From positions 1 through 64,000 of the forward strand of contig JAABTK010000007.1 of assembly GCA_011389885.1 (NCBI GenBank): 64,000 bases of DNA. The letters are read 5' to 3'. A model generated the notes under the pieces. That model did not search any database. It was not told the origin of the DNA and was given only the letters and a program-made list of their open reading frames with translations. Positions 30,027 to 38,120 of the stretch are shown here, piece after piece. A program made the translations under genes and the position numbers. The DNA comes from Gammaproteobacteria bacterium. GTDB taxonomy: Bacteria; Pseudomonadota; Gammaproteobacteria; Chromatiales; Chromatiaceae. How positions within the stretch are numbered: position 1 is the first letter of the stretch; each line of letters starts with the position of its first letter.

Positions 30027-30581
30027 ATGTTGGAAGTCATACTCCTCGCCGTGGCCTTGAGCATGGACGCCTTCGCGGTATCCGTAGGCTTGGGGGCCAA
30101 GAATGGCCGCCCCGCCCTGGGGCTCGCGGTCAAATCGGGGCTGTATTTCGGCGTCTTCCAGGGCCTGATGCCGCTGATCGGTTATTTCGCCGGCCTGGGC
30201 TTTCTGGAATACATTCAGCATATCGACCACTGGGTCGCCTTCATTCTGCTGGCGCTGATCGGCGGCAAGATGATCTACGAATCCTTCAGTGAAGAGATCG
30301 GTGAAGATCTCGCCGCCGTCACCAACCGCATGCTGCTGCTGCTGGCCATCGCCACCAGCATCGACGCCTTGGCCGCCGGCTTCACCCTGTCGTTTTTCGA
30401 CCTATCGCCGCTGATCTCGGTGCTGCTGATCGGCGCCACGACCTTCCTGTTCAGCTTCGCGGGCGTCTATATCGGCGTCACCAGCGGGACCTATCTGGAG
30501 AGCAAGGCCGAACTGGCCGGGGGCCTGATCCTGATCGGCATCGGGTCGAAGATCCTGGTGCAACACTTGGGTTGGATCTGA
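30027..30581 (+). CDS. mntP: Manganese efflux pump MntP
   Basis: 184 residues, six predicted spans. The internal duplication is visible: ALSMDAFAVSVGLG near 10-24 and ATSIDALAAGFTLSF near 108-122, whose Asp residues are needed for Mn export in this family. Its stop overlaps the start of the CPXCG gene by one base (TGATG). Mn homeostasis fits the OxyR/rubrerythrin locus a little further on. Confidence 0.95.
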   Translation: MLEVILLAVALSMDAFAVSVGLGAKNGRPALGLAVKSGLYFGVFQGLMPLIGYFAGLGFLEYIQHIDHWVAFILLALIGGKMIYESFSEEIGEDLAAVTNRMLLLLAIATSIDALAAGFTLSFFDLSPLISVLLIGATTFLFSFAGVYIGVTSGTYLESKAELAGGLILIGIGSKILVQHLGWI

Positions 30582-30775
30582 TGGAAGGCCTGGAAACCGC
30601 CCTCGCCCAATGCCCGTACTGCGGCGAAGAGATCGAACTGCTGATCGACCGCAGCGTGCCCGAACAGGAATACATCGAAGACTGCCCGGTCTGTTGCCAA
30701 CCCATCGAAATCGCAGTGGAGGTCGAACCCCGAACCCCGGCGGCGGTGATCGCCCGACGTGACGACGAGGCCTGA
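30581..30775 (+). CDS. CPXCG motif cysteine-rich protein
   Basis: 64 residues. Small cytoplasmic zinc-ribbon-like protein with two Cys pairs, CPYCGEE near 11-17 and CPVCCQ near 38-43. The family is common in gammaproteobacteria and has no assigned function. ATG at 30581 overlaps the mntP stop (TGATG), which shows translational coupling; an in-frame start three codons earlier lies inside mntP. Confidence 0.88.
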   Translation: MEGLETALAQCPYCGEEIELLIDRSVPEQEYIEDCPVCCQPIEIAVEVEPRTPAAVIARRDDEA

Positions 30776-30817
30776 GGCTGGCCCGCATAGTCTGGCTAAA
30801 GCCAGGCTGTGGGGCTG

Positions 30818-30952
30818 TATAACGCAAAGGGCGCAAAGAAGGAACGCAAAGGGGGCAAAGGGGTTAAAATCTGCGCGGGTCGGTCTTCAAGATTTTACGC
30901 CTTAAAAACCTCTGCGCCCTTTGCGTCTTCCCTTCGCGTTCTTTGCGTTATA
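30818..30952. repeat. Short element with about 45-base inverted ends (TATAACGCAAAG family)
   Basis: Left end TATAACGCAAAGGGCGCAAA and, read from the other strand, right end TATAACGCAAAGAACGCGAA extend as imperfect inverted repeats for about 45 bases, around a core with GTAAAATC/GATTTTAC. No coding potential. A half-copy is at 42517. Confidence 0.7.
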
Positions 30953-30988
30953 ATCACGCTAAACCCAGCGCTCCCACCGGCTACAGCC

Positions 30989-31453
30989 TCAGCCGCCCGG
31001 GGGGCGGGCGTTGGCCTCGGGGGCGGTCTCCTGCCAGCCGATGAACAACAGCACCCCGAAGGCGAATTCAATGCCCGCGAGTACGATCCACATCATCGGC
31101 AGGCCGCCGGTGAGCACATGCAGGCCCACCACGAGCACAAAGCCGGCCTTGGCGGCGACCACATAAAGGATCTGTTCGCGGAATCGAAACGGATCCCAAG
31201 CGCTGCGCAGGCACATCAGGCCGAAGATCAGCAATAACACGGCCGGAAACTGCACATAGGCCGGGTGATTGGGCGGGGTGATGGCTTGCTGCTGATAGAT
31301 CCAAAGCGGCATCAGGGCGAACGCCGCCCCCGCAGCCAGGGTATAGAGCCCGCCCAGGCCATACAGGATACGGGTTTGCAGCAGGGTGTCGAAGCGCATC
31401 TGAGGATTGACTCCTTCGGTTAGCGGTTGCCGGGCATGCCACCAATCTTGCAT
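30989..31453 (-). CDS. Four-span membrane protein of unknown function
   Basis: 154 residues from the ATG at 31453, which has AGAGGG seven bases upstream. Four hydrophobic stretches: LYGLGGLYTLAAGAAFALMP, VQFPAVLLLIFGLMCLRSAW, ILYVVAAKAGFVLVVGLHVL and MMWIVLAGIEFAFGVLLFIG. No catalytic or metal motif seen. Transcribed divergently from oxyR, with 38 bases between the two starts, so they share a promoter region. Function unknown; control by OxyR is possible but not shown. Confidence 0.8.
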   Translation of the reverse strand: MQDWWHARQPLTEGVNPQMRFDTLLQTRILYGLGGLYTLAAGAAFALMPLWIYQQQAITPPNHPAYVQFPAVLLLIFGLMCLRSAWDPFRFREQILYVVAAKAGFVLVVGLHVLTGGLPMMWIVLAGIEFAFGVLLFIGWQETAPEANARPPGG

Positions 31454-31491
31454 CTCAACCCTCTTAAAGGTCAAATGAAACGAGTCCGCCG

Positions 31492-32430
31492 ATGACCCTG
31501 ACCGAACTTCGCTATATCGTAGCCGTGGCGCGGGAGCGTCATTTCGGGCGCGCCGCCGCCGCCTGCTTCGTCAGCCAGCCCACCTTAAGCGCCGGCGTGC
31601 GCAAGCTCGAACAAGACCTCGGCGTCACCCTGTTCGAGCGCAGCCGCAGCGAGGTCTCGCTGACCGATGCCGGCGAGCAGGTGCTGGACCAGGCCCAGCG
31701 CGTGCTGGAGGCGGCGGATGCGGTGAAGCAAATCGCCGCCCAGAGCAAGGATCAGTTGGCCTCGCCGCTGCGCTTGGGGGCCATCTACACCATTGGCCCC
31801 TACCTGCTGCCCGAGCTGATCCCGATCCTCAAGGAAGCGGCCCCCGCCATGCCCCTGGTGATCGAGGAGGGCTACACCGCCGAGCTGCGCGGCCGGCTGA
31901 AGCATGGCGAGCTGGACGCGATCTTGGTGTCGCTCCCCTTCGAAGAACCCGGGGTGGAGATCCGCGCACTGTACGATGAGCCCTTTGTGGCCCTGTTGCC
32001 CGCCTCCCACCCTTGGACCCTGCGCGATGCGCTGGCCCCGGCGGACCTGGCGCGGGAGAACGTGCTCCTGCTCGGCCGCGGCCATTGCTTTCGCGATCAA
32101 GTGATCGAGGCCTGCCCCGAATGCGTGGAGCCTGCGGCGGATCGGCTGCATCTGCAGCACGCCCTGGAGGGCAGCTCGCTGGAGACCATTCGCCACATGG
32201 TGGCGGGGGGTATCGGCATCACCGTGGTGCCCTGCACCGCCGCCGGGGCCGACCGCTACTCCCAACGGTTGTTGAAGATCCGCCGCTTTTGCGCCAACGA
32301 ACCCAAGCGCCGCGTGGTGCTGGCCTGGCGGCGCAGCTTTCCGCGCCCGGAGGCCATCCAGGCCCTGCGTAAGGCGGTGCTCGACTGCCCGCTGAGCTGT
32401 GTGCATTTCCTGCCCGCGGACGATCTCTAA
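31492..32430 (+). CDS. oxyR: Peroxide-sensing LysR regulator OxyR
   Basis: 312 residues. LysR-type activator that forms a disulfide on peroxide exposure. N-terminal winged helix (MTLTELRYIVAVARERHFGRA, then CFVSQPTLSAGVRKLE). The redox cysteines fall at exactly the E. coli positions, Cys 199 (GHCFRDQ) and Cys 208 (EACPEC), which separates it from other LysR proteins. A matching operator lies 94 bases downstream of its stop, before rubrerythrin. Confidence 0.96.
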   Translation: MTLTELRYIVAVARERHFGRAAAACFVSQPTLSAGVRKLEQDLGVTLFERSRSEVSLTDAGEQVLDQAQRVLEAADAVKQIAAQSKDQLASPLRLGAIYTIGPYLLPELIPILKEAAPAMPLVIEEGYTAELRGRLKHGELDAILVSLPFEEPGVEIRALYDEPFVALLPASHPWTLRDALAPADLARENVLLLGRGHCFRDQVIEACPECVEPAADRLHLQHALEGSSLETIRHMVAGGIGITVVPCTAAGADRYSQRLLKIRRFCANEPKRRVVLAWRRSFPRPEAIQALRKAVLDCPLSCVHFLPADDL

Positions 32431-32442
32431 GAGGCTGGGCCA

Positions 32443-32476
32443 AACCGCAAGGCGCGGCTGAAAGCGGTTGTTTTTT
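32443..32476 (+). terminator. Possible oxyR terminator
   Basis: AACCGC pairs with GCGGTT across a 15-base loop and is followed by GTTTTTT. It lies 13 bases after the oxyR stop. The stem is short, so confidence is moderate. Confidence 0.5.
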
Positions 32477-32523
32477 CACAGGGCCGCCCCGACCCTAGAT
32501 TGGGATAGGCGGAGCAGACACTG

Positions 32524-32560
32524 ATAGATTTTTACTATCAGTCTTATCGTAACAATCGAT
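32524..32560 (+). promoter_or_regulatory. Predicted OxyR operator upstream of rubrerythrin
   Basis: Four quarter-sites with perfect seven-base spacing: ATAG (32524), CTAT (32535), ATCG (32546) and CGAT (32557). This matches the OxyR consensus ATAG-N7-CTAT-N7-ATAG-N7-CTAT with one mismatch in each of the last two quarter-sites. It abuts the predicted -35 box, the position from which OxyR activates. Confidence 0.82.
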
Positions 32561-32589
32561 TTCAGAACCCAAAGCGCCCGCGCTATCCT
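32561..32589 (+). promoter_or_regulatory. Predicted rubrerythrin promoter
   Basis: TTCAGA (32561-32566), 17 bases, then TATCCT (32584-32589): a weak -35 and fair -10 directly after the OxyR operator, typical of an activator-dependent promoter. The coding start is about 87 bases downstream of the -10. Confidence 0.6.
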
Positions 32590-32675
32590 ACAACTCACGG
32601 CCACGCCAGCGGTGGCCAAAACAGACGTTCTACGTCACGCTCGTTATCACCGACCGATACAAAGAGGTAAGCAAC

Positions 32676-33095
32676 ATGGAACTGAAAGGCAGCAAGACCG
32701 AACAACACCTGAAAGACGCCTTCGCCGGCGAGTCCCAGGCCAACCGCCGTTACCTGTATTTCGCCTCCAAGGCGGACGTGGAAGGCTACAACGACGTAGC
32801 GGCCCTGTTCCGCTCCACCGCCGAGGGCGAAACCGGCCACGCCCACGGCCACCTGGAATACCTCGAAGAGTGCGGCGATCCGGCCACCGGCCTGCCCTTC
32901 GGCGGCACCGAGGCCAACCTGAAGACCGCAGTGGAAGGCGAAACCCACGAATACACCGACATGTACCCCGGCATGGCCAAAACCGCGCGTGAAGAGGGCT
33001 TCGACGAAATCGCCGACTGGTTCGAAACCCTAGCCAAGGCCGAACGCTCCCACGCCAACCGCTACAAAAAGGCCCTGGACGAACTCGACGCGTGA
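32676..33095 (+). CDS. Rubrerythrin without rubredoxin domain
   Basis: 139 residues. Diiron four-helix peroxidase; metal ligands fall in [26 protein letters not shown] and [11 protein letters not shown]. It lacks the C-terminal rubredoxin domain (no CxxC pair) found in classical rubrerythrins, so it needs a separate electron donor. AGAGG precedes the ATG. The OxyR operator and promoter upstream imply peroxide induction. First gene of a run leading to DUF3501, with the Fe-S protein 160 bases downstream as a possible electron donor. Confidence 0.95.
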   Translation: MELKGSKTEQHLKDAFAGESQANRRYLYFASKADVEGYNDVAALFRSTAEGETGHAHGHLEYLEECGDPATGLPFGGTEANLKTAVEGETHEYTDMYPGMAKTAREEGFDEIADWFETLAKAERSHANRYKKALDELDA

Positions 33096-33110
33096 AAACA
33101 TAGAGGGCTG

Positions 33111-33239
33111 GGTGGTTAGTGCTGGGTGCTAGTGCTAGGTGCTGGGCGCTTGGTGCTGAGTGACAGGCGCCAAGCGGCCGCCTCGGCCCTCGGCACAACA
33201 GACTAAACACTTTGAACTCAGAACTAACCACTAACCACT
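33111..33239. repeat. Intergenic element with inverted ends and GTGCTGGG repeats
   Basis: Begins with GTGGTTAGT and ends with ACTAACCACTAACCAC, which are inverted copies. Between them are short degenerate direct repeats (GTGCTGGGTGCTAG and variants). Non-coding. Confidence 0.55.
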
Positions 33240-33258
33240 AAACAAAGAGACTGGTTCG

Positions 33259-34581
33259 ATGAAAGAAGGAAACCTCGAAGCCCCGACTCGCCATCCGCTG
33301 GACTGGCGGAATCCCGAGTTTTACGACGAAGGCTTGCTGATGCAGGAGATGGAGCGGGTTTTCGATATCTGCCACGGCTGCCGCCGCTGCGTGAGCCTGT
33401 GTCAGTCTTTCCCCGCGCTGTTCGATTTGGTGGACGAGTCGGAGACTTTGGAAGTGGACGGCGTGGATAAAAAGGACTATTGGCAGGTGGTGGACCACTG
33501 CTACCTGTGCGACCTGTGTTACATGACCAAGTGCCCCTATGTTCCGCCCCACGAGTGGAACCTGGACTTCCCGCACCTGATGTTGCGCGCCAAGGCGGTG
33601 AAGTTTAAAAAGGGCGATATAAAACTGCGCGACAGGATTTTGACCAGCACCGATGCGGTGGGCAATTTGGCCGGCATCCCGGTGGTGTCCGGGGTGGTGA
33701 ACGCCATGAATAAGATCGGCCCCGCCCGCAAGGTGATGGAATCGGTGCTGGAGGTGCATGCCGACGCTCGGCTGCCCGAATTCCACAGCAACACCCTGCG
33801 CCAGCGGCTCAAAGGGCGCAACAGCAACCTCACCCCCGAGGCCGCGGGCGAGACCACCGGCAAGGTGGCGCTGTTCGCCACCTGCTACATGAACCGCAAC
33901 GAACCCGGCCCGGCGGAGGATTTGGTGGCGGTGTACGAACACAACGGCATCCCGGTGACCCTGCCGGAGAAGGAAAAGTGCTGCGGCATGCCCAAGCTTG
34001 AACTGGGCGACCTCAAGGCCGTGGAGGCCGCCAAGGCAGTCAATATCCCGGTGCTGGCCAAGCTGGTGGACGCGGGTTGGGACCTGACCGCGCTGATTCC
34101 GTCTTGCGTGCTGATGTTTAAGCAGGAACTGCCGCTCATGTACCCGGACGATGCAGACGTGCAAAAGGTCAAAAACGCCTTCTACGACCCCTTTGAATAC
34201 CTGATGCTGCGGCATAAGAAAGGCAAGCTGAACACCGACTTCAAGCAGGGCCTGGGCAAGGTCTCCTATCAGGCCGCTTGTCACCAGCGGGTGCAGAACA
34301 TCGGCCAGAAGACCCGCGAGACCTTGAGCCTGATCCCGGACACCCAAATCGAGATCATCGAGCGCTGCTCCGGCCACGACGGCACCTATGCGGTGAAGAA
34401 GGAGATGCGCGAATACGCGGTCAAGATCGTGCGCCCGGTGGTGAATAAGGTGAAGAAATTCGACCCCGACCACTTCGGCAGCGACTGCGCCATGGCCGGC
34501 CACCATATCGAAAAGGTGCTCGACAACGGCAAGCCGGCGGAACACCCGATCTCCTTAATCCGCCAGGCCTACGGCATCTGA
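33259..34581 (+). CDS. HdrD/GlcF-like Fe-S oxidoreductase
   Basis: 440 residues. Two 4Fe-4S motifs, CHGCRRCVSLC near 38-48 and CYLCDLCYMTKCP near 81-93, then two CCG-type cysteine modules (KCCGMPKLE near 245; CHQRVQ with RCSGHDG near 340-375), as in HdrD, GlpC and GlcF. No membrane span. Proteins of this type are found beside rubrerythrin and DUF3501 in many proteobacteria, which suggests electron delivery to rubrerythrin; the direct reaction is not known. Its stop abuts the ATG of the Uma2-like gene. Confidence 0.88.
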   Translation: MKEGNLEAPTRHPLDWRNPEFYDEGLLMQEMERVFDICHGCRRCVSLCQSFPALFDLVDESETLEVDGVDKKDYWQVVDHCYLCDLCYMTKCPYVPPHEWNLDFPHLMLRAKAVKFKKGDIKLRDRILTSTDAVGNLAGIPVVSGVVNAMNKIGPARKVMESVLEVHADARLPEFHSNTLRQRLKGRNSNLTPEAAGETTGKVALFATCYMNRNEPGPAEDLVAVYEHNGIPVTLPEKEKCCGMPKLELGDLKAVEAAKAVNIPVLAKLVDAGWDLTALIPSCVLMFKQELPLMYPDDADVQKVKNAFYDPFEYLMLRHKKGKLNTDFKQGLGKVSYQAACHQRVQNIGQKTRETLSLIPDTQIEIIERCSGHDGTYAVKKEMREYAVKIVRPVVNKVKKFDPDHFGSDCAMAGHHIEKVLDNGKPAEHPISLIRQAYGI

Positions 34582-35196
34582 ATGGCCATTCCAGCGGAAA
34601 AACCGTTTGATCTCTATGCCGAGCTGGAGGCCCTGCCGGAGAACCAGGTTGGGGAGATCATCAACGGGCGGCTGATCGCCTCCCCACGGCCTGCGATGCC
34701 CCATGCGATTGCAAGCTCGGGCCTGGGAAGCGACCTCCTCGGCCCCTACCAACGCGGTCGGGGCGGCCCCGGCGGCTGGTGGATCATCGACGAACCGGAG
34801 GTGCATTTCATTCGGGACACCGAGGTGGCGGTTCCGGACATCGGCGGTTGGCGCAGGGGGCGCATGCCGATCCCGCCCCAAGGCCATCGGATCGAGGTCG
34901 CGCCCGACTGGATCTGCGAGATCCTCTCGCCCTCCACCGGCAAGCTGGATCGCACCGAGAAGATGCCCCTTTACGCCCACTACGGCGTATCCTGGCTCTG
35001 GCTGGCGGATCCGCTGCTGAAGACCCTGGAGACCTACGAGCTGCGTGAAGGGCGCTGGGTGAACCTGGCCAACTACAAAGACGCCGACCGGGTCAGCGCC
35101 CCGCCCTTCGACGCCATCGAGATCCGCCTGGACGATCTATGGCTCCCCGACCCTGAAGGCGATAACGAATCGAACCATACCGACCCACAGGAGTAG
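34582..35196 (+). CDS. Uma2 family (DUF820) nuclease-like protein
   Basis: 204 residues. Recognised as Uma2/DUF820 by EIINGRLIASPRP near 24-36, the AVPDIGGW segment near 85-92 and DWICEILSPSTGKLDRTEK near 113-131; the Asp and Glu-x-x-x-Lys pattern is that of PD-(D/E)XK nucleases. Function in bacteria is unclear. It begins directly after the Fe-S gene stop and six bases before the ferritin-like gene, so it is inside the oxidative-stress operon. It is not a usual member of that locus and may be an insertion. Confidence 0.85.
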   Translation: MAIPAEKPFDLYAELEALPENQVGEIINGRLIASPRPAMPHAIASSGLGSDLLGPYQRGRGGPGGWWIIDEPEVHFIRDTEVAVPDIGGWRRGRMPIPPQGHRIEVAPDWICEILSPSTGKLDRTEKMPLYAHYGVSWLWLADPLLKTLETYELREGRWVNLANYKDADRVSAPPFDAIEIRLDDLWLPDPEGDNESNHTDPQE

Positions 35197-35202
35197 ATAA
35201 AG

Positions 35203-35490
35203 ATGTCAAACGAAGGCTACCACGAACCCATCGACGAACTCCGCGACGAAACCCGCGACATGCACCGCGCCATCGTCTCCCTAATGGAAGAACTGGAAGC
35301 GGTGGACTGGTACAACCAGCGCATGGACGCCTGTAAGGACGACGAATTGCGCGCCATCCTCAAGCACAACCGCGACGAGGAGAAAGAACACGCCGCCATG
35401 GTGCTGGAGTGGATCCGCCGCCGCGACCCCGCGTTCGACCATGAACTCAAGGACTACCTGTTCACCGAAAAACCCATTGCCCACGACTGA
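35203..35490 (+). CDS. Encapsulated-ferritin-like protein (EncFtn family)
   Basis: 95 residues. Very close in pattern to the encapsulin-associated ferritin of Rhodospirillum rubrum: GYHEPIDEL, ETRDMHRAI.SLMEELEAVDWYNQR (ending near 40) and HNRDEEKEHAAMVLEWIRR (55-73). The ferroxidase ligands are expected at Glu 30, Glu 60 and His 63. These proteins normally oxidise iron inside an encapsulin shell and carry a C-terminal loading peptide. Here the protein ends at FTEKPIAHD, without such a tail, and no encapsulin gene is in the window. Confidence 0.88.
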   Translation: MSNEGYHEPIDELRDETRDMHRAIVSLMEELEAVDWYNQRMDACKDDELRAILKHNRDEEKEHAAMVLEWIRRRDPAFDHELKDYLFTEKPIAHD

Positions 35491-35658
35491 CCCAGGGCTA
35501 CCCAAGCCGCACAGAAGCCACGACAACACCGCGCGGTTGCGCCTGCAGACGAGCCGGGGTTGCCCCCCCGGCTAAAGGCGCAACCGCCCAATCGGTGGTT
35601 TCCGATCTGCTTAAGCGGCGGTAGCCAGAGCGCAGCCCCGACATCCAGGAGAACCGCC

Positions 35659-36240
35659 ATGGCCAAGCTGACCCGAGAAGACCTCTACAGCCTGGAAAAA
35701 TATACCGAAATCCGTAACGATTTCCGCACCAAGGTGATGCAACACAAAAAAGACCGCCGCGTGGCCATCGGCGACCATGCGGCGCTGTATTTCGAAGACG
35801 CCCTGACCATGCAATACCAGGTGCAGGAGATGCTGCGCATCGAAAAGATCTTCGAGGCCGCCGGCATTCAAGAGGAGCTGGATGTCTACAACCCGCTGAT
35901 CCCCGACGGCAGCAACTGGAAGGCCACCTTCATGCTGGAGTACGCGGACGAGGACGAGCGACGCCAAGCCCTGGCCCGCTGCATCGGCATCGAGGACAAG
36001 ACCTATATGCAGGTGCAGGGATTCGACCGCGTGCATGCCATTAGTAACGAAGACCTCGACCGCGCCGCGCCCGACAAGACCGCCTCGGTGCATTTCATGC
36101 GCTTCGAGCTAAGCCCCGAGATGGCGGCGGCGGTAAACCAGGGCGCGGCGGTGCTGGCCGGCATCGACCACCCCGCATACCAGGCAGAGGTTCAGACCTC
36201 CCCCGAGGTCCGCGCGGAACTCGCCCGAGACCTCGAATAA
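35659..36240 (+). CDS. DUF3501 family protein
   Basis: 193 residues, recognised as DUF3501 (MAKLTREDLYSLEKY, then RRVAIGDHAALYFED and MQYQVQEMLRIEKI). The family is typically located with rubrerythrin and CCG-type Fe-S proteins, as here; its function is unknown. The ATG at 35659 follows CAGGAGAACC; a longer in-frame extension is rejected. It contains a mostly helical N-terminal half and a beta-rich C-terminal half, with no metal-binding cysteines. Confidence 0.88.
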   Translation: MAKLTREDLYSLEKYTEIRNDFRTKVMQHKKDRRVAIGDHAALYFEDALTMQYQVQEMLRIEKIFEAAGIQEELDVYNPLIPDGSNWKATFMLEYADEDERRQALARCIGIEDKTYMQVQGFDRVHAISNEDLDRAAPDKTASVHFMRFELSPEMAAAVNQGAAVLAGIDHPAYQAEVQTSPEVRAELARDLE

Positions 36241-36416
36241 CCGGCTCAAGCACCGAGTCCCCCGCGGCGATCCGCCGGGGGACGCGGTGTCCAAACGCAC
36301 GCCCTGCCGCCAACGCCCTCCTTTTCCGCCGCGCCGCGCCGCGCTGCGCTGCTCACCGAACCCCGCCGCCGCCGCCGCTTCACGACCGCACGTCGTCCCG
36401 AGACGGGCGCCCTCGG

Positions 36417-36483
36417 AACGCAGGGCACACAGAGAACCGCAGAGGGCGCAGGGAGGGATTTCGATTTCAGGTGCGTTCCCGTA
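36417..36483. repeat. Partial copy of the MITE-like element's inner module
   Basis: GCGCCCTCGGAACGCAGGGC and the following 45 bases resemble 3709-3788 of the long element at about 80 percent by eye. The preceding stretch 36241-36416 is GC-rich and shows nothing else. Confidence 0.5.
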
Positions 36484-36517
36484 GGCAGCATTTGAACCAC
36501 GAATGGACACGAATATC

Positions 36518-36772
36518 CTAGTACAGTCGCGCCTAAGTATCGGAAACCACCCAGGCGCTTTCGGAACGCAGGGCACGCGGAGAACCGCAGAGCCCGGGCG
36601 CGTAACCGGAAACCCGCACCGCCCGAGGGCTATACTCCAGGCGGCTAGGCCAGGCCGGGGCTTCGGACAGGCATCCCCGCCCTGGGGCGCGGGGACGACT
36701 ACGCAAGAATCCCTCCGCGCCCTCTGCGCTTCTAAATCGCGTTGTTTGCGTTATTTGTGCGCAGGCGTACTG
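36518..36772. repeat. MITE-like dispersed element, short copy
   Basis: Starts CTAGTACAGTCGCGCC and ends CGCAGGCGTACTG; the ends are imperfect inverted repeats. The right 140 bases match 3981-4122 closely (shared CCTCCGCGCCCTCTGCG and GTGCGCAGGCG). Non-coding. The remaining gap to 36977 is AT-richer and probably contains the promoter of the cytochrome peroxidase operon. Confidence 0.6.
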
Positions 36773-36977
36773 ATCTATTTTTTCGTTATATCAGACGTTT
36801 GCAGAACAACGGTCGGTCGCTGCCGCAACTCATTTTCAATTACCCCTTGAAATATAAACCGTACACCCCGAGGTATTTTTTAGCGCGTCGGCATACCACA
36901 ACTCCAAAAGCGACGCTCGCTTTCGGGCCGCCCTCGGGCGCACCCCTGCCACTTCTCAACTGTTAGGAGAGAAAATC

Positions 36978-38105
36978 ATGGTCTACCGCACATCGCCGGC
37001 CTGGCTGTTGCCAGGCCTGCTGTTCTCCTTATCGCTCTCGGGGACCGTCCTGGCCGCGCCTTTGGGCCTGCCGGAGGTCCCCATCCCCGAAGACAACCCG
37101 CAAACCCAAGAAAAGATCGCCCTCGGCGATCGCCTGTTCCACGACAAACGCTTTAGCGCCGACGGCGAGGTAAGCTGCGCCACCTGTCACAAAGTAGAGC
37201 TGGCGTTCACCGACGGCAAGCCGGTATCCACCGGCTTCAACGATCGCAAAGGCACACGAAATGCGCCCACCGTAATCAATGCGGCCTATATGGAAACCCA
37301 ATTCTGGGACGGCCGCTCGCCCAGCCTGGAGGCCCAATCGATGCAGCCGCCAGTGAATCCGGTTGAAGGGGGGCTGAAGACCCATAAGCCGATCCTGAAG
37401 GCCGTGCGGCGGGACCAGGAATACGTTCAATCCTTCCAGGAAGTCTTCGGCGTGGAAGCCGACGCAATCACCATGGACCATGTGGCGAAGGCCATCGCCA
37501 GCTTCGAGCGCACCGTCATCGCCGGCAACTCGCCCTTCGACCGCTATTATTTCGGCGGCGAAGAGGAGGCGTTGACCGCGGCCCAAAAGCGGGGCTTCGA
37601 GGTCTACGCCGGGCAAGGTCGATGCCTCTCTTGCCACCAAATCGAGCAAACCCAGGCCTTGTTCACCGACAATCGCTTCCACAATATCGGCGTGGGTTTC
37701 AAAAACATTCAGGGTCGCGTGGCCGAGGTCGCCAAAAAGTTCCTAAAGGCCAAGGCCGAGGGCGCAAATGTGGATGAAACCGTCCTCACCGATTCGGACG
37801 CCTCCGAGCTAGGCCGCTTCGCGGTCACCGAAGACATCAACAAAGTGGGCGCCTTCAAGACCCCCACCCTCCGCAACATCGAACTCACCGCACCCTATAT
37901 GCACGACGGCAGTCAGCCGACCCTTGAGGCCATGGTGAACTTCTACAACAACGGCGGACGGATGAACCCGGACGACCCCCTGTCGCCCTTTCTCAGCGGC
38001 GGCATTCGCCCCCTGAATCTGTCCGACCAACAGAAAGGGGACCTGATCGCCTTCCTCAAGGCACTCACCAGCCCGAGCATCGCCGCGGCCTACGGCGCAC
38101 AATAA
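36978..38105 (+). CDS. Diheme cytochrome c peroxidase (CcpA/MauG family)
   Basis: 375 residues. Signal peptide ending near TVLAA. Two c-type heme sites, CATCH at about 69-73 and CLSCH at about 217-221, and the family marks ALGDRLFHDKRFS, GTRNAPTVINAAY, FWDGRSPSLEAQ and FKTPTLRN..PYMHDG. It reduces hydrogen peroxide in the periplasm with electrons from small cytochromes. First gene of a three-gene run with a Tat-exported metallophosphatase (15 bases on) and a monoheme cytochrome that may be its electron donor. Confidence 0.94.
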   Translation: MVYRTSPAWLLPGLLFSLSLSGTVLAAPLGLPEVPIPEDNPQTQEKIALGDRLFHDKRFSADGEVSCATCHKVELAFTDGKPVSTGFNDRKGTRNAPTVINAAYMETQFWDGRSPSLEAQSMQPPVNPVEGGLKTHKPILKAVRRDQEYVQSFQEVFGVEADAITMDHVAKAIASFERTVIAGNSPFDRYYFGGEEEALTAAQKRGFEVYAGQGRCLSCHQIEQTQALFTDNRFHNIGVGFKNIQGRVAEVAKKFLKAKAEGANVDETVLTDSDASELGRFAVTEDINKVGAFKTPTLRNIELTAPYMHDGSQPTLEAMVNFYNNGGRMNPDDPLSPFLSGGIRPLNLSDQQKGDLIAFLKALTSPSIAAAYGAQ

Positions 38106-38120
38106 GGGGAGCCGAATAGC

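Noticed and set aside
30972-31474. An earlier start for the four-span membrane protein
   Set aside because: The start at 31474 has no ribosome site; 31453 has AGAGGG at the right distance.
33238-34545. 435-codon minus-strand frame opposite the Fe-S protein gene
   Set aside because: His/Val/Leu-rich shadow; the plus strand has all cysteine motifs of a known family.
35491-35658. Encapsulin or a loading-peptide continuation after EncFtn
   Set aside because: No frame here gives a typical loading tail, and the next gene is DUF3501.
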